From Caprimulgus europaeus (lineage: Eukaryota > Chordata > Aves > Caprimulgiformes > Caprimulgidae): 64,000 bases of DNA. Positions 1 through 10,752 of the stretch are shown one piece after another (within the stretch, counting starts at the first letter, position 1; each line of letters opens with the position of its first letter). The stretch covers positions 19,979,165 through 20,043,164 of the forward strand of contig OU015538.1 in NCBI GenBank assembly GCA_907165065.1, given 5' to 3'. The notes beneath the pieces are model-generated. The model did no database searches. It was not told where the DNA came from and saw only the letters and a program-made list of their open reading frames with translations. A program made the translations under genes and the position numbers.

Positions 1-1991
1 TCTTTTACCCTCTCCAGTGCTATTGCTCTACCAGATTGACATCTTGCTCTTCTCTCTCCTCTGCCAAGCCCAGCACATCTTCTCCACGTTCCCTCAGCCA
101 GTTTTGAGCTCCAGGGCAGAAACGACTCAGCAAACCTGCATTTCCCCAAAGGGGCTGTGAAGGCCAGAAGTCTGCAGTGCTTAGAAAAACGGAGTTTTTC
201 TCCAGTAGCACATGGTTGCAGAGCTCATCTGCACGGGGTTGTTACCTAGAGCTTTTGAATGAGGGAACGCTGTGCAGAGCAAAACTCAGCCTGAGCCCAC
301 CAACTTGTCAAATGCGTTTTGTAGAGAAAACCCCACCACAAATCCATCATCAGTGTTCAAAATGTTTCCTCCTTTTTTTTTGAATGGTAGCTCACAGAAA
401 TCACATCTCCATGGGCACCCCAGCTGGGCAGCATGGTGGGTTCAGCTGTCCCATGGCTTTTGGGGTTATCTGTGCTTTACTCCATCCTGCGCATGAGCAA
501 ACTGTGCTGCCTTTGTCACGAGCAGCTTCATTTTAAATCTTCAAGAAAAGGGGAAAAGCCAACTGAGAATCATGAGGACAATTCCCCAGCTTGTGGGAAT
601 GGGATTTTTTTAAATGAAATTATTTCCCCTGTGCACTGCTCTGCTGCCTCTTCATTAGAGGGAGAGGGGAAGCGCATGCGCTTGCCCAACACCAAATGCT
701 CATGGTATGCAGCCACTGCATAAAGAAATAATTTCTGGGACTAAAAACCAAATCATCTCTGCTCCTTGAGTTTGGTGAAATATCCAATCAGTCTCAATGG
801 GGTTTTGCAGGAAAAGGAATTAACTAAAAGGAAAAAAAAGGAGGGTGGTGGGGAGAGGGGAGGGTGTGGAGAAAGAGAGAAAACCCACCAACCCCAGTGC
901 GTTCCCATAATGAAGGGTCTAAAAAATGCCCCGTTCATTGATGCAAAATTACAGTTATTGTTTATCCTCCTTCTACTTCACACAGCTTTATACAATACAC
1001 ACCACGAAAAATACAAGCAAACAACCGGCACATTAGTTAAGAGACCTTCCATTTTACTTTGGCAGTTCACGATAATGGAATTTAATTGTGGAAAAAAGCT
1101 GAATAATTTTAGCTGAATGTCATTTGGTTCATTCAAACTGGGAATCAGGGACATTTTTAACAAAGGTTTTCAAACTTCTTTTGAAATCAGGAAGCTGCTG
1201 TGCACAGATAAGGAGAGAGGTTTGAGGATTCTCTATCAGAAATTTCAAGGTTTTTTTCCATCTGCTTTTTCACATTAACTGGTAATTATCCAGAAAGGCA
1301 CATAATAGTGCAGAAATGACAGAAGCTGACAAAGGTTTTCCTAAGATATGTAAATTGTCAGTGATAGGCAAGGTGCAACAGAAAGGCTTTCTACAGCACA
1401 ATTATTTATGCCAGTTTCATTTGCTTTTAGGTAGCACGGATGGCATACCGCACCGCCGCGCTTATCACAGCCGCCGCACATTCCCTCCACCACCAGCACG
1501 CAAAGAAGATGGCAAAAACCAAGCTGGAAGGTTGGTGGTCTCCTCCAACTTCCCTTATTTTATATTAAATACTTGTGCCTGCATGTATAGATATTTCTGA
1601 GGACTCTCTTGTTTATTAGAACGTTCCACTTGGTTTCTCACGTTGCATAAATAAATAAATGAGGAGGACCCTTCCCACTGAAACAGCTTCTACGTATTGG
1701 TTAGGGCTGGTCTATGAGTCCACCCTTCTTGCAGCAGCGTTATTTGAGGGAGGATGTGTTAAAAGAGGCACTCAGCTCTTTGCAGCCAACATTTGTTAGC
1801 CCTTTTCACTGACTGCATATTTTCAGCAAGTAGGAGAGCCCGTTAAAGGTGCTCAGAGAAACTCTGCCCACCAGCTGAAGAGCCCAGTTATTGCTGCTCC
1901 TCTTGCTGGGGTTGAACAGGCTGGTGGTGGGATGGCAAATCCATTGGCTTTTATAAATTCATTGCTGGGATGGCTGGATTCAGATACTCTT

Positions 1992-2280
1992 AGAGAATCC
2001 CAGAATTACCTGGATTGGAAAAGCGCTTTAAGCTCATCGAGTCCAACCATGAACCCAACACTGACCAGTCCCCGACTGACCCATGTCCCTCAGCACTGTG
2101 GCTACACGACTCTTCAACCCCTCCAGGGATGGGGACTCCACCACTGCCCTGGGCAACCCCTTCCAATGCCTCAGAACCCTTTCAGCAAAGAAATTCTTCC
2201 TCGCATCCAATCTCAACTGCCATGGACACAACTGGAGGCCATTTCCTCTTGTCCTGTCCCTTGTTCCTTGGTTGAACAAG
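1992..2280 (-). mobile_element. CR1 retrotransposon 3' fragment
   Basis: The segment begins with the reverse complement of the CR1 3' tail (agaatcccagaattacctgg) and runs through the typical block about a blemished dinner-table order of motifs: gtccaaccatgaaccc, ccctcagcactgtg, ccagggatggggactccacc. It is 5'-truncated. Its open frames (including one of 170 codons overlapping it) are not genes. Confidence -1.
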
Positions 2281-3161
2281 TTTTGTCCTTAAGGGAGAAA
2301 AGACCACGTCTCCCTAAAATGCCCAGTCAGTCTCAGGAATTACTACACATACAAGCACAAAAATGCCACCTCTCCATGACATGTCCCTGCAGGTTACCAG
2401 GGTGGGCTCCAGGTCTTGAACAGGGTTTTAGATGGGTTTTTTAAGTCTCTGCTATACAAGCAGGGGGACAAAGGGTGGAGGTGTGATAAATATCCTCTTT
2501 CAAAAGGAGAGGTTGGGCTTCTGAGTCCTCAGAGTTTAATTTTTATTTGAGAAACGTGTCAGGGGCTGTGTACAGGAGAAACTCCTGCCTGACCCTCGCT
2601 GCAGTCAGCTCAGACCAGAATTACGGGCTTTAATTAACCTTTTCTGGGAATAGGACTTCATCTGTAACTACACATGTAATGAGAGGTTACGAGATCTTTA
2701 ATGGATGAAAGGACTTTACCTACCAGTCCCTGATGTAGTGGTACCAGAGGTATTATGGTGGTGTAATTACTTCACATTACCACGTGAGTGATGTTAAGTT
2801 ACTCTAATGGGAGATGTTTCCATGTGTGTCGGCAGGGGCTGGAGGGGGGGGTGTGGAATTAATTTCCTTTATGGTAATATTAACTTAAGTTAATGAGGGC
2901 TGTGAGAAAGTAAACAAGGATGCAACACAATAGATTTATATGGAAAAAAAAAAAAAGAAGATTGCATTTGAAAGTCAATGGGCTTAGCTATTAGCTATGA
3001 GGACCTTGTCTCCTAGCTCAAGCTTTTTTTTTTTTCCCAAATCAAGAGACTGGAGATCAAACCCATGGAAAAGGTTTTGGGGTGGAGGGAAAGGATTGAC
3101 CCATCAGAACCAGTGGGGCTGGAGGCTGCTGCTTGTGGTGGGTCCATCCCTGCAGGAACCA

Positions 3162-3185
3162 CTTTCCTTTCCTTTCTTTCCTTTC

Positions 3186-3273
<88 letters not shown>

Positions 3274-3682
3274 TTCTTTCTTCTTTCTTTCTTCTTCTTT
3301 CTTCTTTCTTTCTTCTTTCTTTCTTCTTTCTTTCTTCTTCTTTCTTCTTTCTTTCTTCTTCTTTCTTTCTTTCTTCTTTCTTTCTTCTTCTTTCTTCCTT
3401 TCTTCCTTTCTTCCTTCCTTCTTCTTCCTTCCTTCCTTCCTTCTTCTTCCTTCCTTCTTCCTTCCTTCTTCTTCCTTCCTTCCTTCCTTCCTTTCCCCTT
3501 CCTTCCCTTTCCCTTCCTTCTCCTTTCTTCTTTCTCTTCCTTCTTTCCTTCCCTCCTTCCTTCTCTTCCTTCCTTCCTTCCTTCCTTCCTTCCTTCCTTC
3601 CTTCCTTCCTTCCTTTCTCTCTTCCTTTCTCTCTTCCTTTCTCTCTTTCTCTCTTCCTTTCTCTCTTTCTCTCTTTCTTTTT
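3162..3682. repeat. 521-nt pure pyrimidine tract
   Basis: No purine occurs on the plus strand across the interval. The unit changes along it: CTTT repeats, then mixed CTT/CTTT, then CCTT with interruptions, then CTCTTT. It gives long chance frames on both strands (Phe/Ser/Leu or Lys/Glu/Arg rich), which I do not call genes. Purine-pyrimidine tracts with mirror symmetry can form triplex DNA. Confidence -1.
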
Positions 3683-4105
3683 AAGACAGATTTTCTTTCA
3701 GGTGCTTTCACACCATAAAGAATAAACAAAATCTTTCAAGAGCTGCTTTACTCAATCAATGCTTAACTTCATCAAGAGGTACAGGGTCAGGGACCCCAAC
3801 TCAACCCCAGGGGACACCCTGGGACAAGACGAGATGGGGACCAAAGCCCAAGCCCAGCTGGAAATGGGTTTTGGGAAGATGCAGGTTAGTTAAATTGGGT
3901 CTCTGGACCAGCAGCGTACTTCTGGTCTTTTTACAGAGTATTTAGAATAGTAAAAAATTGCCTAACAGAGTGTTAATTATTTCATTAAACATTCTTGATT
4001 TGCTCTGGGTTTACTTTTTAAGGGTTTTTCTTAAATAAAGTTTAAATTAAAACAAAAACTGTCAAGCTTGTGAAGAGGGTCTTAAGGGGCTAGTGTGAGG
4101 TTACT

Positions 4106-4172
4106 GATGGGACTCAATGAAAGGCTCTTAAAGGTCTTTTCCAATCGAGGCAATTCTGGGATTGTGTGACCT
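4106..4172 (+). mobile_element. CR1 3' tail remnant
   Basis: About 65 nt with ggactcaatgaaaggctctt, ttttccaatcgaggcaattc and a gattgtgtga end, the standard CR1 terminus, diverged. Confidence -1.
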
Positions 4173-6700
4173 GTGCCTGGTGGAGCTGAGGACGTTGTGT
4201 CATTTTCATGCACAGACACCAAGTTAGAGTTACCAAAGGGACTTTGAAAAGGCACAAAGGCACTTAAGGATAGAAACCTCTTTTACTGGGTACCAGAGAG
4301 AGCTGGGTGAAGCACTGAGGCTGATCAATAAACAATGTCAGGAACGCTGGTGTGAGAGCAGCTTTGCTATGGCTCCACGTTTCTGCATTTCCTTGTAGTG
4401 ACATTGTGGTCACCATGTCACTGGCAAGCACATTCCTGAGCAGAGTGAGGGTGCTGTCAGCCCCCAGCCCTGCATCCTGCCCTGAAAGCCAGTCCTGAGT
4501 GAAGCTTCTCAGCCTCAGACTACCAGAAAAAGCCTGAAAAAACACAGAAAACCCTCTGCCTGAGCCTGCTGCCAGCCTGGAGCTTGGTGTCCCCATCAGC
4601 CAATGCCACACATCTTGGAGAGCAGAGAGGGGGGAAAAGCATCAACACAACTCACATGAGTAGTTACACTTATCCAATAGAGCTTAAATTTTGACCATTA
4701 AATAATTGCAGCAAAATACCCACCATCCATCTCCAGCCAGAGAATTATTTACTAAAGCTATCCAGCGAATAATTGGGAATAATGAGTCCATCAAAGGAAA
4801 TTGTAGAGTGAAAAAGAGGTGACATTCACTGGATAAATTACTCACCTTGACTTATTCACTCAGCTCTGCCAGTAGAGGGTTGAAATACAGGCTCCAAGGA
4901 GATGGTACAGGTGTGAGGGACTGTGTGCCGTGGAAGAAGGGTGAGAAAAACCACTGGGGCTGACAGAAGTACTGCCCCAAAACCTGCCTGTTCATTCCCC
5001 AAAGACCCTCATGATGCTCAGCAGCCTCTTGGGAAGCACCAGTCTTCTGGGAAATCAAGGTATGGCATTGAGTCTCCGACTATATCTGCTGATGCTTGAC
5101 TTGAAGGTTGACCATGACATGGTAAGTAGGGGAGCATGTGTCAGAGTCCAAGCTCATCACCACAACTCCCCGCAGCCGTGTTACATACCCCAGGCTGAGA
5201 TCTGTCCTGATAGAGGAGAGGTTCATTCACCTCCATCTATTTTCTCTGTTATAAGAATGAAGTGGTGGATCAGTTTAGTTGTTACAGGATTTCATTCTTC
5301 CAGACCTTCAGTTTTATAGATCTGATGAGCTTCATGTTGAAAAGAGCTTTGGTTAACAAATGTGGAAGCAAAACATCCCCCTTTCTAAAAACAATGTCCC
5401 TCTGCCCAAGCACTGTCTCCTATAAAATATCCCACTCAGGCTGCCATGTTCTGTCAGGGACTCTGAATATCAGAAGTGCTTCTGATTTACCCAGAGTGGT
5501 GGTGGGAGGTTTGGAGTCAGAAGGAATTTCTGGAGATGATGTGTTTTGCCTAAATCCCTTGCTGCACTATTTTAGACATGCTTTGGGCAAGCAGTCTTGA
5601 GATGATTCTCCCAGGGATACTGAAAATCATCAAGGAAATGGTCATTGGGGATGGTGGGAGCTCTACATCTTTCTGGGTCATAAAAGGATGGGGAAAAAAA
5701 AAAGTTTAGAAAAAAAAATGCTTGAAAATAATATGTTTTCATTGACCAAACATCTCTTGCTCAATTTCTCTCCCTTTTTCTTAAGGTATGAGCGTACACC
5801 TAGTTTATACTGGCATTAAATCATTATCTTGGTGTTTCCTAATGCTGACTTATCTGCCTTGGCTTGAGAACAACCAGGAGGGCATATATGGCTTCAGCTC
5901 TACCTTTTGCCTTCACCATTTGAGGGTGAGTAAATACACAAGGAGCCTTCATCTCCCTGTGTCTCTCACACCCAACCGAAGCAGCGCTGGGCTGGTCAAG
6001 GGGAGTTTGGCCATCGCTTTCCCATGGGTGTAGAAGTTCTGGGGAGATGTTTTTGGGAACACCCTCAGCAAGAAGAAGGCTTGTGCCTTTCTTCACCTGA
6101 ATGTGGTTCTGACCTACATTAAATGCAAAAGTAAAACTCAGGGAAGAAGCTGAATCACTCACTTAATTTAGCCGTGAAATCATAAGCCAAGCACTGCAGT
6201 ACCTGGTGAAGGGTGCAGTGATTTCTAATTATGGATTATGCAGCTAATCAGTACCAATCAACATTTTATGATCTTGACTTAATATTTAATATAATGTTAA
6301 TTATAATTGCTTTTGCCACAAACTGTGTCAAATACTAGGTGTGATTTCCATTCCTGGCATGCCCCACGGTGCTGGGTGGGCTCTGGGATGGGGGTTGCTG
6401 TGGGAGGGAGCAGCTCTCCCCAAAATCCCACCCAGCAGCACAAGCCCACCTCCCTGCTCGCCTTTCTGCTTGGTCTGCTTTGAGTTGTGATGCTAATTAA
6501 GTGGTGGTGAGTCTCAGTGTTATTAGAATGGAGTTTTTATCTCACAGAAGTACCTTCCAGCTACAAACAGGAGAAGTTCATTTAATTAAAAATAATTTTA
6601 GTGTAAGTTAATGTGAGCACAGTTCAACTACTCTGAAATATGTGGGGTTTTTTTTCCTTTCAAAGTCTAACAATGATGCATTCAGGACATTTCTGTGTAT

Positions 6701-6868
6701 TTAGACCCACACACTTGTCTGATTCCCACACTTTCCCCCAAAAAATGCTGGGAAATTGATGGGATGGAAACACTGACCCTTTGGTAGATCAGTCTGGAGA
6801 GGATGGTGGAGCTGGGCTGGTGAGTGGCTGCAGGAAGGTGAGTTATCCACGGAGTTTGGGAAGGCTTG
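6701..6868 (-). CDS. Possible third exon of the unassigned unit
   Basis: After an AG (ggctgcag) at 6869, the frame left open by exon B continues for 55 codons to a TAA at 6703-6701. The pyrimidine tract is poor and no AATAAA follows closely. It is recorded only because phase and strand agree with the two exons upstream. Confidence -1.
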   Translation of the reverse strand, partial: QAFPNSVDNSPSCSHSPAQLHHPLQTDLPKGQCFHPINFPAFFGGKCGNQTSVWV

Positions 6869-6970
6869 CTGCAGCCAAACCAATGGATATCCATTTTTAA
6901 TGGATCATGTTGTCATTGCACACTAGAAAACACTCAAGTTTTGTTAAAGTAAAAACCAAAATCCACTCAC

Positions 6971-7201
6971 CATGAGATTTGATGTCTTTGCTACTGTGAC
7001 TGCCTTGGCTGGAGACCCATCTGTGACTTTCCATGCTATTTCTGAATAAAAAAGTCATAAAAGTCAGCAGATAAAATCCCCACCCCGTGGCAGCCTGGCT
7101 GTACCTGCTTCAACTCCGGCAGCCTCCTCGCAGCGCTGCAGGCGAGCGGGTCCAGAGGGACCTTCACAAGCTGAGCTCGGCGCCCGCTGGCAAACCCAGG
7201 G
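6971..7201 (-). CDS. Unassigned two-exon coding-like unit
   Basis: Exon A (7201-7105, 97 nt) follows tgtattttctctttctag and ends CAG followed by gtacag. Then comes a 63-nt intron with a ctgac branch-like motif and ttttttattcag. Exon B (7041-6971, 71 nt) ends ATG followed by gtgagt. Joined, one frame is open across both (exon A 32 codons, exon B 23), with exon A about two-thirds G+C in an AT-rich setting. I do not recognise the peptide. It could be a small gene, an unannotated 3' neighbour of TMEM182, or a long non-coding RNA. A further candidate exon follows at 6868-6701. Confidence -1.
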
Positions 7202-7527
7202 CTAGAAAGAGAAAATACACTGTAATAATTCTTTTTCTTTGGAGTTCTGGGGAAGAAATCTTTTTATTCCTTCCACAACGAGAGCAGGAGCTGTTATCTT
7301 TCACACTGATTAACACTGCCTGGAAGTGGAGATGAGACGCTGGGCAGAACCCAACACTCTCAATCAATTAAATCAATGCAGTCGTGATGCTCCACCGACT
7401 TTCCCTAACCAAGGGTTTGGCCTAAAATGCAGCGTACACAGCGTTACGGAGGGCACATGGAAATGCAGATAACGTGGCTGCTGGTCAGGCTGGGAAAACC
7501 AGGAAAAATGTGCCCTAGATCCTCGTT

Positions 7528-7580
7528 TTGGTTGGACTTGATGAGCTGAAAAGTCTTTTCCAACCAAAACAATTCAATGG
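7528..7580 (+). mobile_element. CR1 3' tail remnant
   Basis: The segment ttggacttgatgagctgaaa followed by cttttccaacc and an AT-rich end matches the CR1 terminus. It is very short and old. Confidence -1.
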
Positions 7581-7914
7581 TTTCTCTGTGGGGTGGGATG
7601 CAGCCCTGGACCAGGTCAGGGTGGCACTGCACCCTGTGGTGCCTGCACACTCGTTCTCACACCCTTTTAACTATTCTTATTGTTGTATTAATGGTTATAT
7701 TTTTATTTAAAGGACAGCTTTAAGCTTGCACAGTTTGACTCCTTCTTTTAAGAGTTGCTTTGGGTTAGTCCAGGGAAACTCCACTGTGGGCTCTCACTCT
7801 CCTTCACAGGAACTGGCAGGGTGTCCTGGGCAGATCTTTACCTGTCCCGCTACAACGCATGAAATAAACCCAAGGTCACTCCCTTCCTTTCCCTGAGCAT
7901 CTGGTAACCTGAAA

Positions 7915-7920
<6 letters not shown>

Positions 7921-7945
<25 letters not shown>
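7921..7945. repeat. (CAAAA)5 microsatellite
   Basis: Five uninterrupted CAAAA units follow a nine-A run, about 40 nt 5' of a CR1 copy. Confidence -1.
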
Positions 7946-7984
7946 GAGAGGACCAGACTGTGTGTATTCTTTGCTGAAAGAAAG

Positions 7985-8355
7985 CCTGGAGAAAAAGAGG
8001 CTGAGGGGAGACCTTCTGGCTCTGTCCAACTCCCTGAAAGGAGGGTGGAAAGAGGTGGGTTCGGTCTCTTCTCCCAGATAACAAGTGATAGAACAAGAGG
8101 AAATGGCCTCAAGTGGCACCAGGGGAGGTTTTGATTGGATCTGAGGAAAAACTTCTTCACCCAAAGGGTAGTCAAATACTGGACCAGGTTGCCCAGGGCA
8201 GTGGTGGAATCCCCACCCCTGGAGGGATTGAAGAGTCGTGTAGACACAGTGCTGAGGGACATGGGTTAGTGGGGACTGGTCAGTGTTGGGTTCATGGTTG
8301 GACTCGATGAGCTTAAAGGGCTTTTCCAATCCAGGCATTTTTGGGATTCTGTGAA
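7985..8355 (+). mobile_element. CR1 3' fragment, about 370 nt
   Basis: It runs from ggctgaggggagaccttctg through ggcagtggtggaatcccca and gttggactcgatgagctt to the terminal ggattctgtga. It is 5'-truncated, and its frames on both strands are degenerate. Confidence -1.
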
Positions 8356-9171
8356 ATGGTTATGGTGTAAAAAATGCGGAATTTCCCCCCTGCACATCAC
8401 CCTTCTGTGGGGAGCATGGAGTGCAGACAGCTGCCACACTGCTGGGCACCAGGGTGCTCCATGTTCACATCCACTTTACAGCCCTCATCTCCTGTTTGTG
8501 ATGTCCAACAAATCCATCCACCCAACAGCCAGCCTGTTGGCTTGGGTAATCCTAAAAATATCTATTTTTTTTCCTGCAGAACCAATGCATTAAGTCAGAG
8601 AAGCAGCACCAGAATGAAAGCTTGGAGTCTCCACCTGCCCAGGAGCTGAAATGCTGCTCGACTAACAGTGGTGGGATTGCTGCAAAAGAAAGGAAAACTC
8701 CTCTCCAAAGTGGCTGCAAGGAATAGGTCTCTGCAGTCCCTTAAACTCTGAAGGTATTTTCATTTAAAAATATCTATTTAAAGGCAAGCTTAATCTCAAA
8801 CCAGCATTTTTCTAGTTTAAAAGAAAAAAAAAACCCTTCAAAAATATCTCAAGTTATTTCTCCTTCAGTTTTGGGGGGGGGGGAGGTTTGCCAACTAAAT
8901 TAATTTAAAATGAAGGAAAAATGTTTCATGCCCTAAGATCCTGAAACCTCCGGTGTCAGCTGAAACCAGCACTTCTGCTCTCAGCTTCAGCCCTCGCTGC
9001 AGGCACCTCTGCTTTGAAGCCTTTGAAGTGTTTGTGGCACAGGCAGAGGCTCTCTGCAGAGAAAGCCACTCATTGCAGAGATATTTGATGCTCAAAGTGC
9101 GCGTGTGCGTGTGTTTGTGTCGGTGTAACAGGGGTTGTCATGATGCACGTGGAAAGAGGCAGAAGAGTTCA

Positions 9172-9416
9172 TAGAATCATCAAATCCCAGGCTGGTTTGG
9201 GTGGGAAAGGACCTTAAAGCTCACCCAGTCCCAACCCCCCTGCCAGGAGCAGGGACACTTTCCACTAGACCAGGTTGCTCAAAGCCTCATCCAACCTGGC
9301 CTTCAACATTTCCAGGGAGGAGCAGCCACAGCTTCTCGGGCAACCTGGGCCAGGGTCTCACCACCCTCACGCCAAAGAATTCCTTCCTCATATATCATCT
9401 AAATCTACTCTCTTTG
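9172..9416 (-). mobile_element. CR1 3' fragment (second subfamily)
   Basis: It starts tagaatcatcaaatcccagg and contains cagtcccaacccccctgcca and ccactagaccaggttgctca, a subfamily different from the copy at 1992. It is truncated after cctcatatatcatc. Confidence -1.
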
Positions 9417-10708
9417 ACTTGTAGAACAAAATTGCAGGAAACCCCACCACCTGCCTTGCTGAGAGTACCTGTAAGGTGCCTTTTGCCCAAGCTTAGGTCA
9501 CCAGGATCATCCTGAAGATGTAATTGAAACTCTTTACTGATCTTCAGAGAGGCTGAAATGGTTCATTTAGTTGTGCCTGTTGGATTCGCTCGCTCTTGTC
9601 TCTCCCAGCATCACGATTCACTCTTTTAAAGCTTAGAGGAAATAATGTCACCAAGAAACCAGCAAACCACCATGAGCAAAGTTGCTGGAGATGTCCATCA
9701 GAGCTGGGAGCTGCAAAGCAGCTGACATAACTTCCCTGTGTTTATTTTGGAGACGTGATGCAAGAGTGATGCAATAAATCAGAGTCATGGCTGGGATTTG
9801 GAGCTATTTATTTGACTCATGAGGTAACGACCTTGATTCTGGAAATGATGTGTGTGATTTGAGAGGCAGCATCTTCACCTGTGTAAGACAAGATCAGATG
9901 CAAAGGCTCCACCTCAGCAAGCAGCAGGACTCATTTGGTGGCTGATTTGTTTAAATTGCTACATTTCCTTACTTTTTTTTGGCAGGGATAGATTCAAAAT
10001 TGACACCTCTATTTCAGAATGAGCCCCATATATTCACCAGGAGCTGCAGTTCCTCCAGCCTCTAACTGATGAGGTTTCATCAGCAATAAGAACTTCAGAG
10101 TGCCAAGCAGTCAGTTCAACCTCTGTTATTTGCACAGCATTTCTGAATGGGTTGGTGAATGAACTCTCCCACAGACTGGTTTTTAAATAGAAGAAAAGTA
10201 TGAAAGATTTTTAATGTCTAAAACAGGGAAAAAACCTACGTTCTGTGAATCTCCAAAAAATATTCTGAAGCTCAGTAATGTATTTTGCCAGGGTCATGTC
10301 CCTATTCTAGGGGTGGTTCTTTCTTCTCTATATTTGTTACTTTTTTTAATGTAAGTGACACAGGAAAACACTGGAAAATAAATAGGGAAAATACGATTAA
10401 CCCTGTGTTTTTCACACAATTGCCCTTTGTGCTACTGTATTTTTATTTTTTTCTAGCTTTTATGAAGCCAACATTAATTGGTCAGGCAAGGTCAGGAGAG
10501 ACTTTTTTTCTTCTTTGCAGACCCTGAAGCTTGTAAAGCTTCCATCTTCTCTTCCATAACCAAACATTTAATACCTACTGGTTGGGTTAATTAGAGTGCA
10601 TTCTTTACAGCTCTAAAAATAATCATTATTACACCATCATGGTAGTGCCTGTAGTCTATTTTTTCATTTGTTATTTCTTTTAACAGTCAGCATTTGTGTA
10701 GCCACACT

Positions 10709-10752
10709 GTTTAAACCTTCTTTTGAAGGTTTAAACTCAAACCTTTTGAGTT
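10709..10752. repeat. Two adjoining hairpins
   Basis: GTTTAAACCTTC (10709-10720) and its perfect reverse complement (10725-10736) are separated by TTTT. Directly after, AACTCAAA (10734-10741) pairs with TTTGAGTT (10745-10752). The two stems share three bases, so they are alternatives or a cruciform pair. Confidence -1.

Noticed and set aside
1932-2444. 170-codon plus-strand frame
   Set aside because: It overlaps an antisense CR1 3' end, and similar frames recur in every CR1 copy of this family.
3013-3729. Long Lys/Glu/Arg-rich and Phe/Ser/Leu-rich frames
   Set aside because: They are translations of the pyrimidine tract on both strands, with no start context or family likeness.
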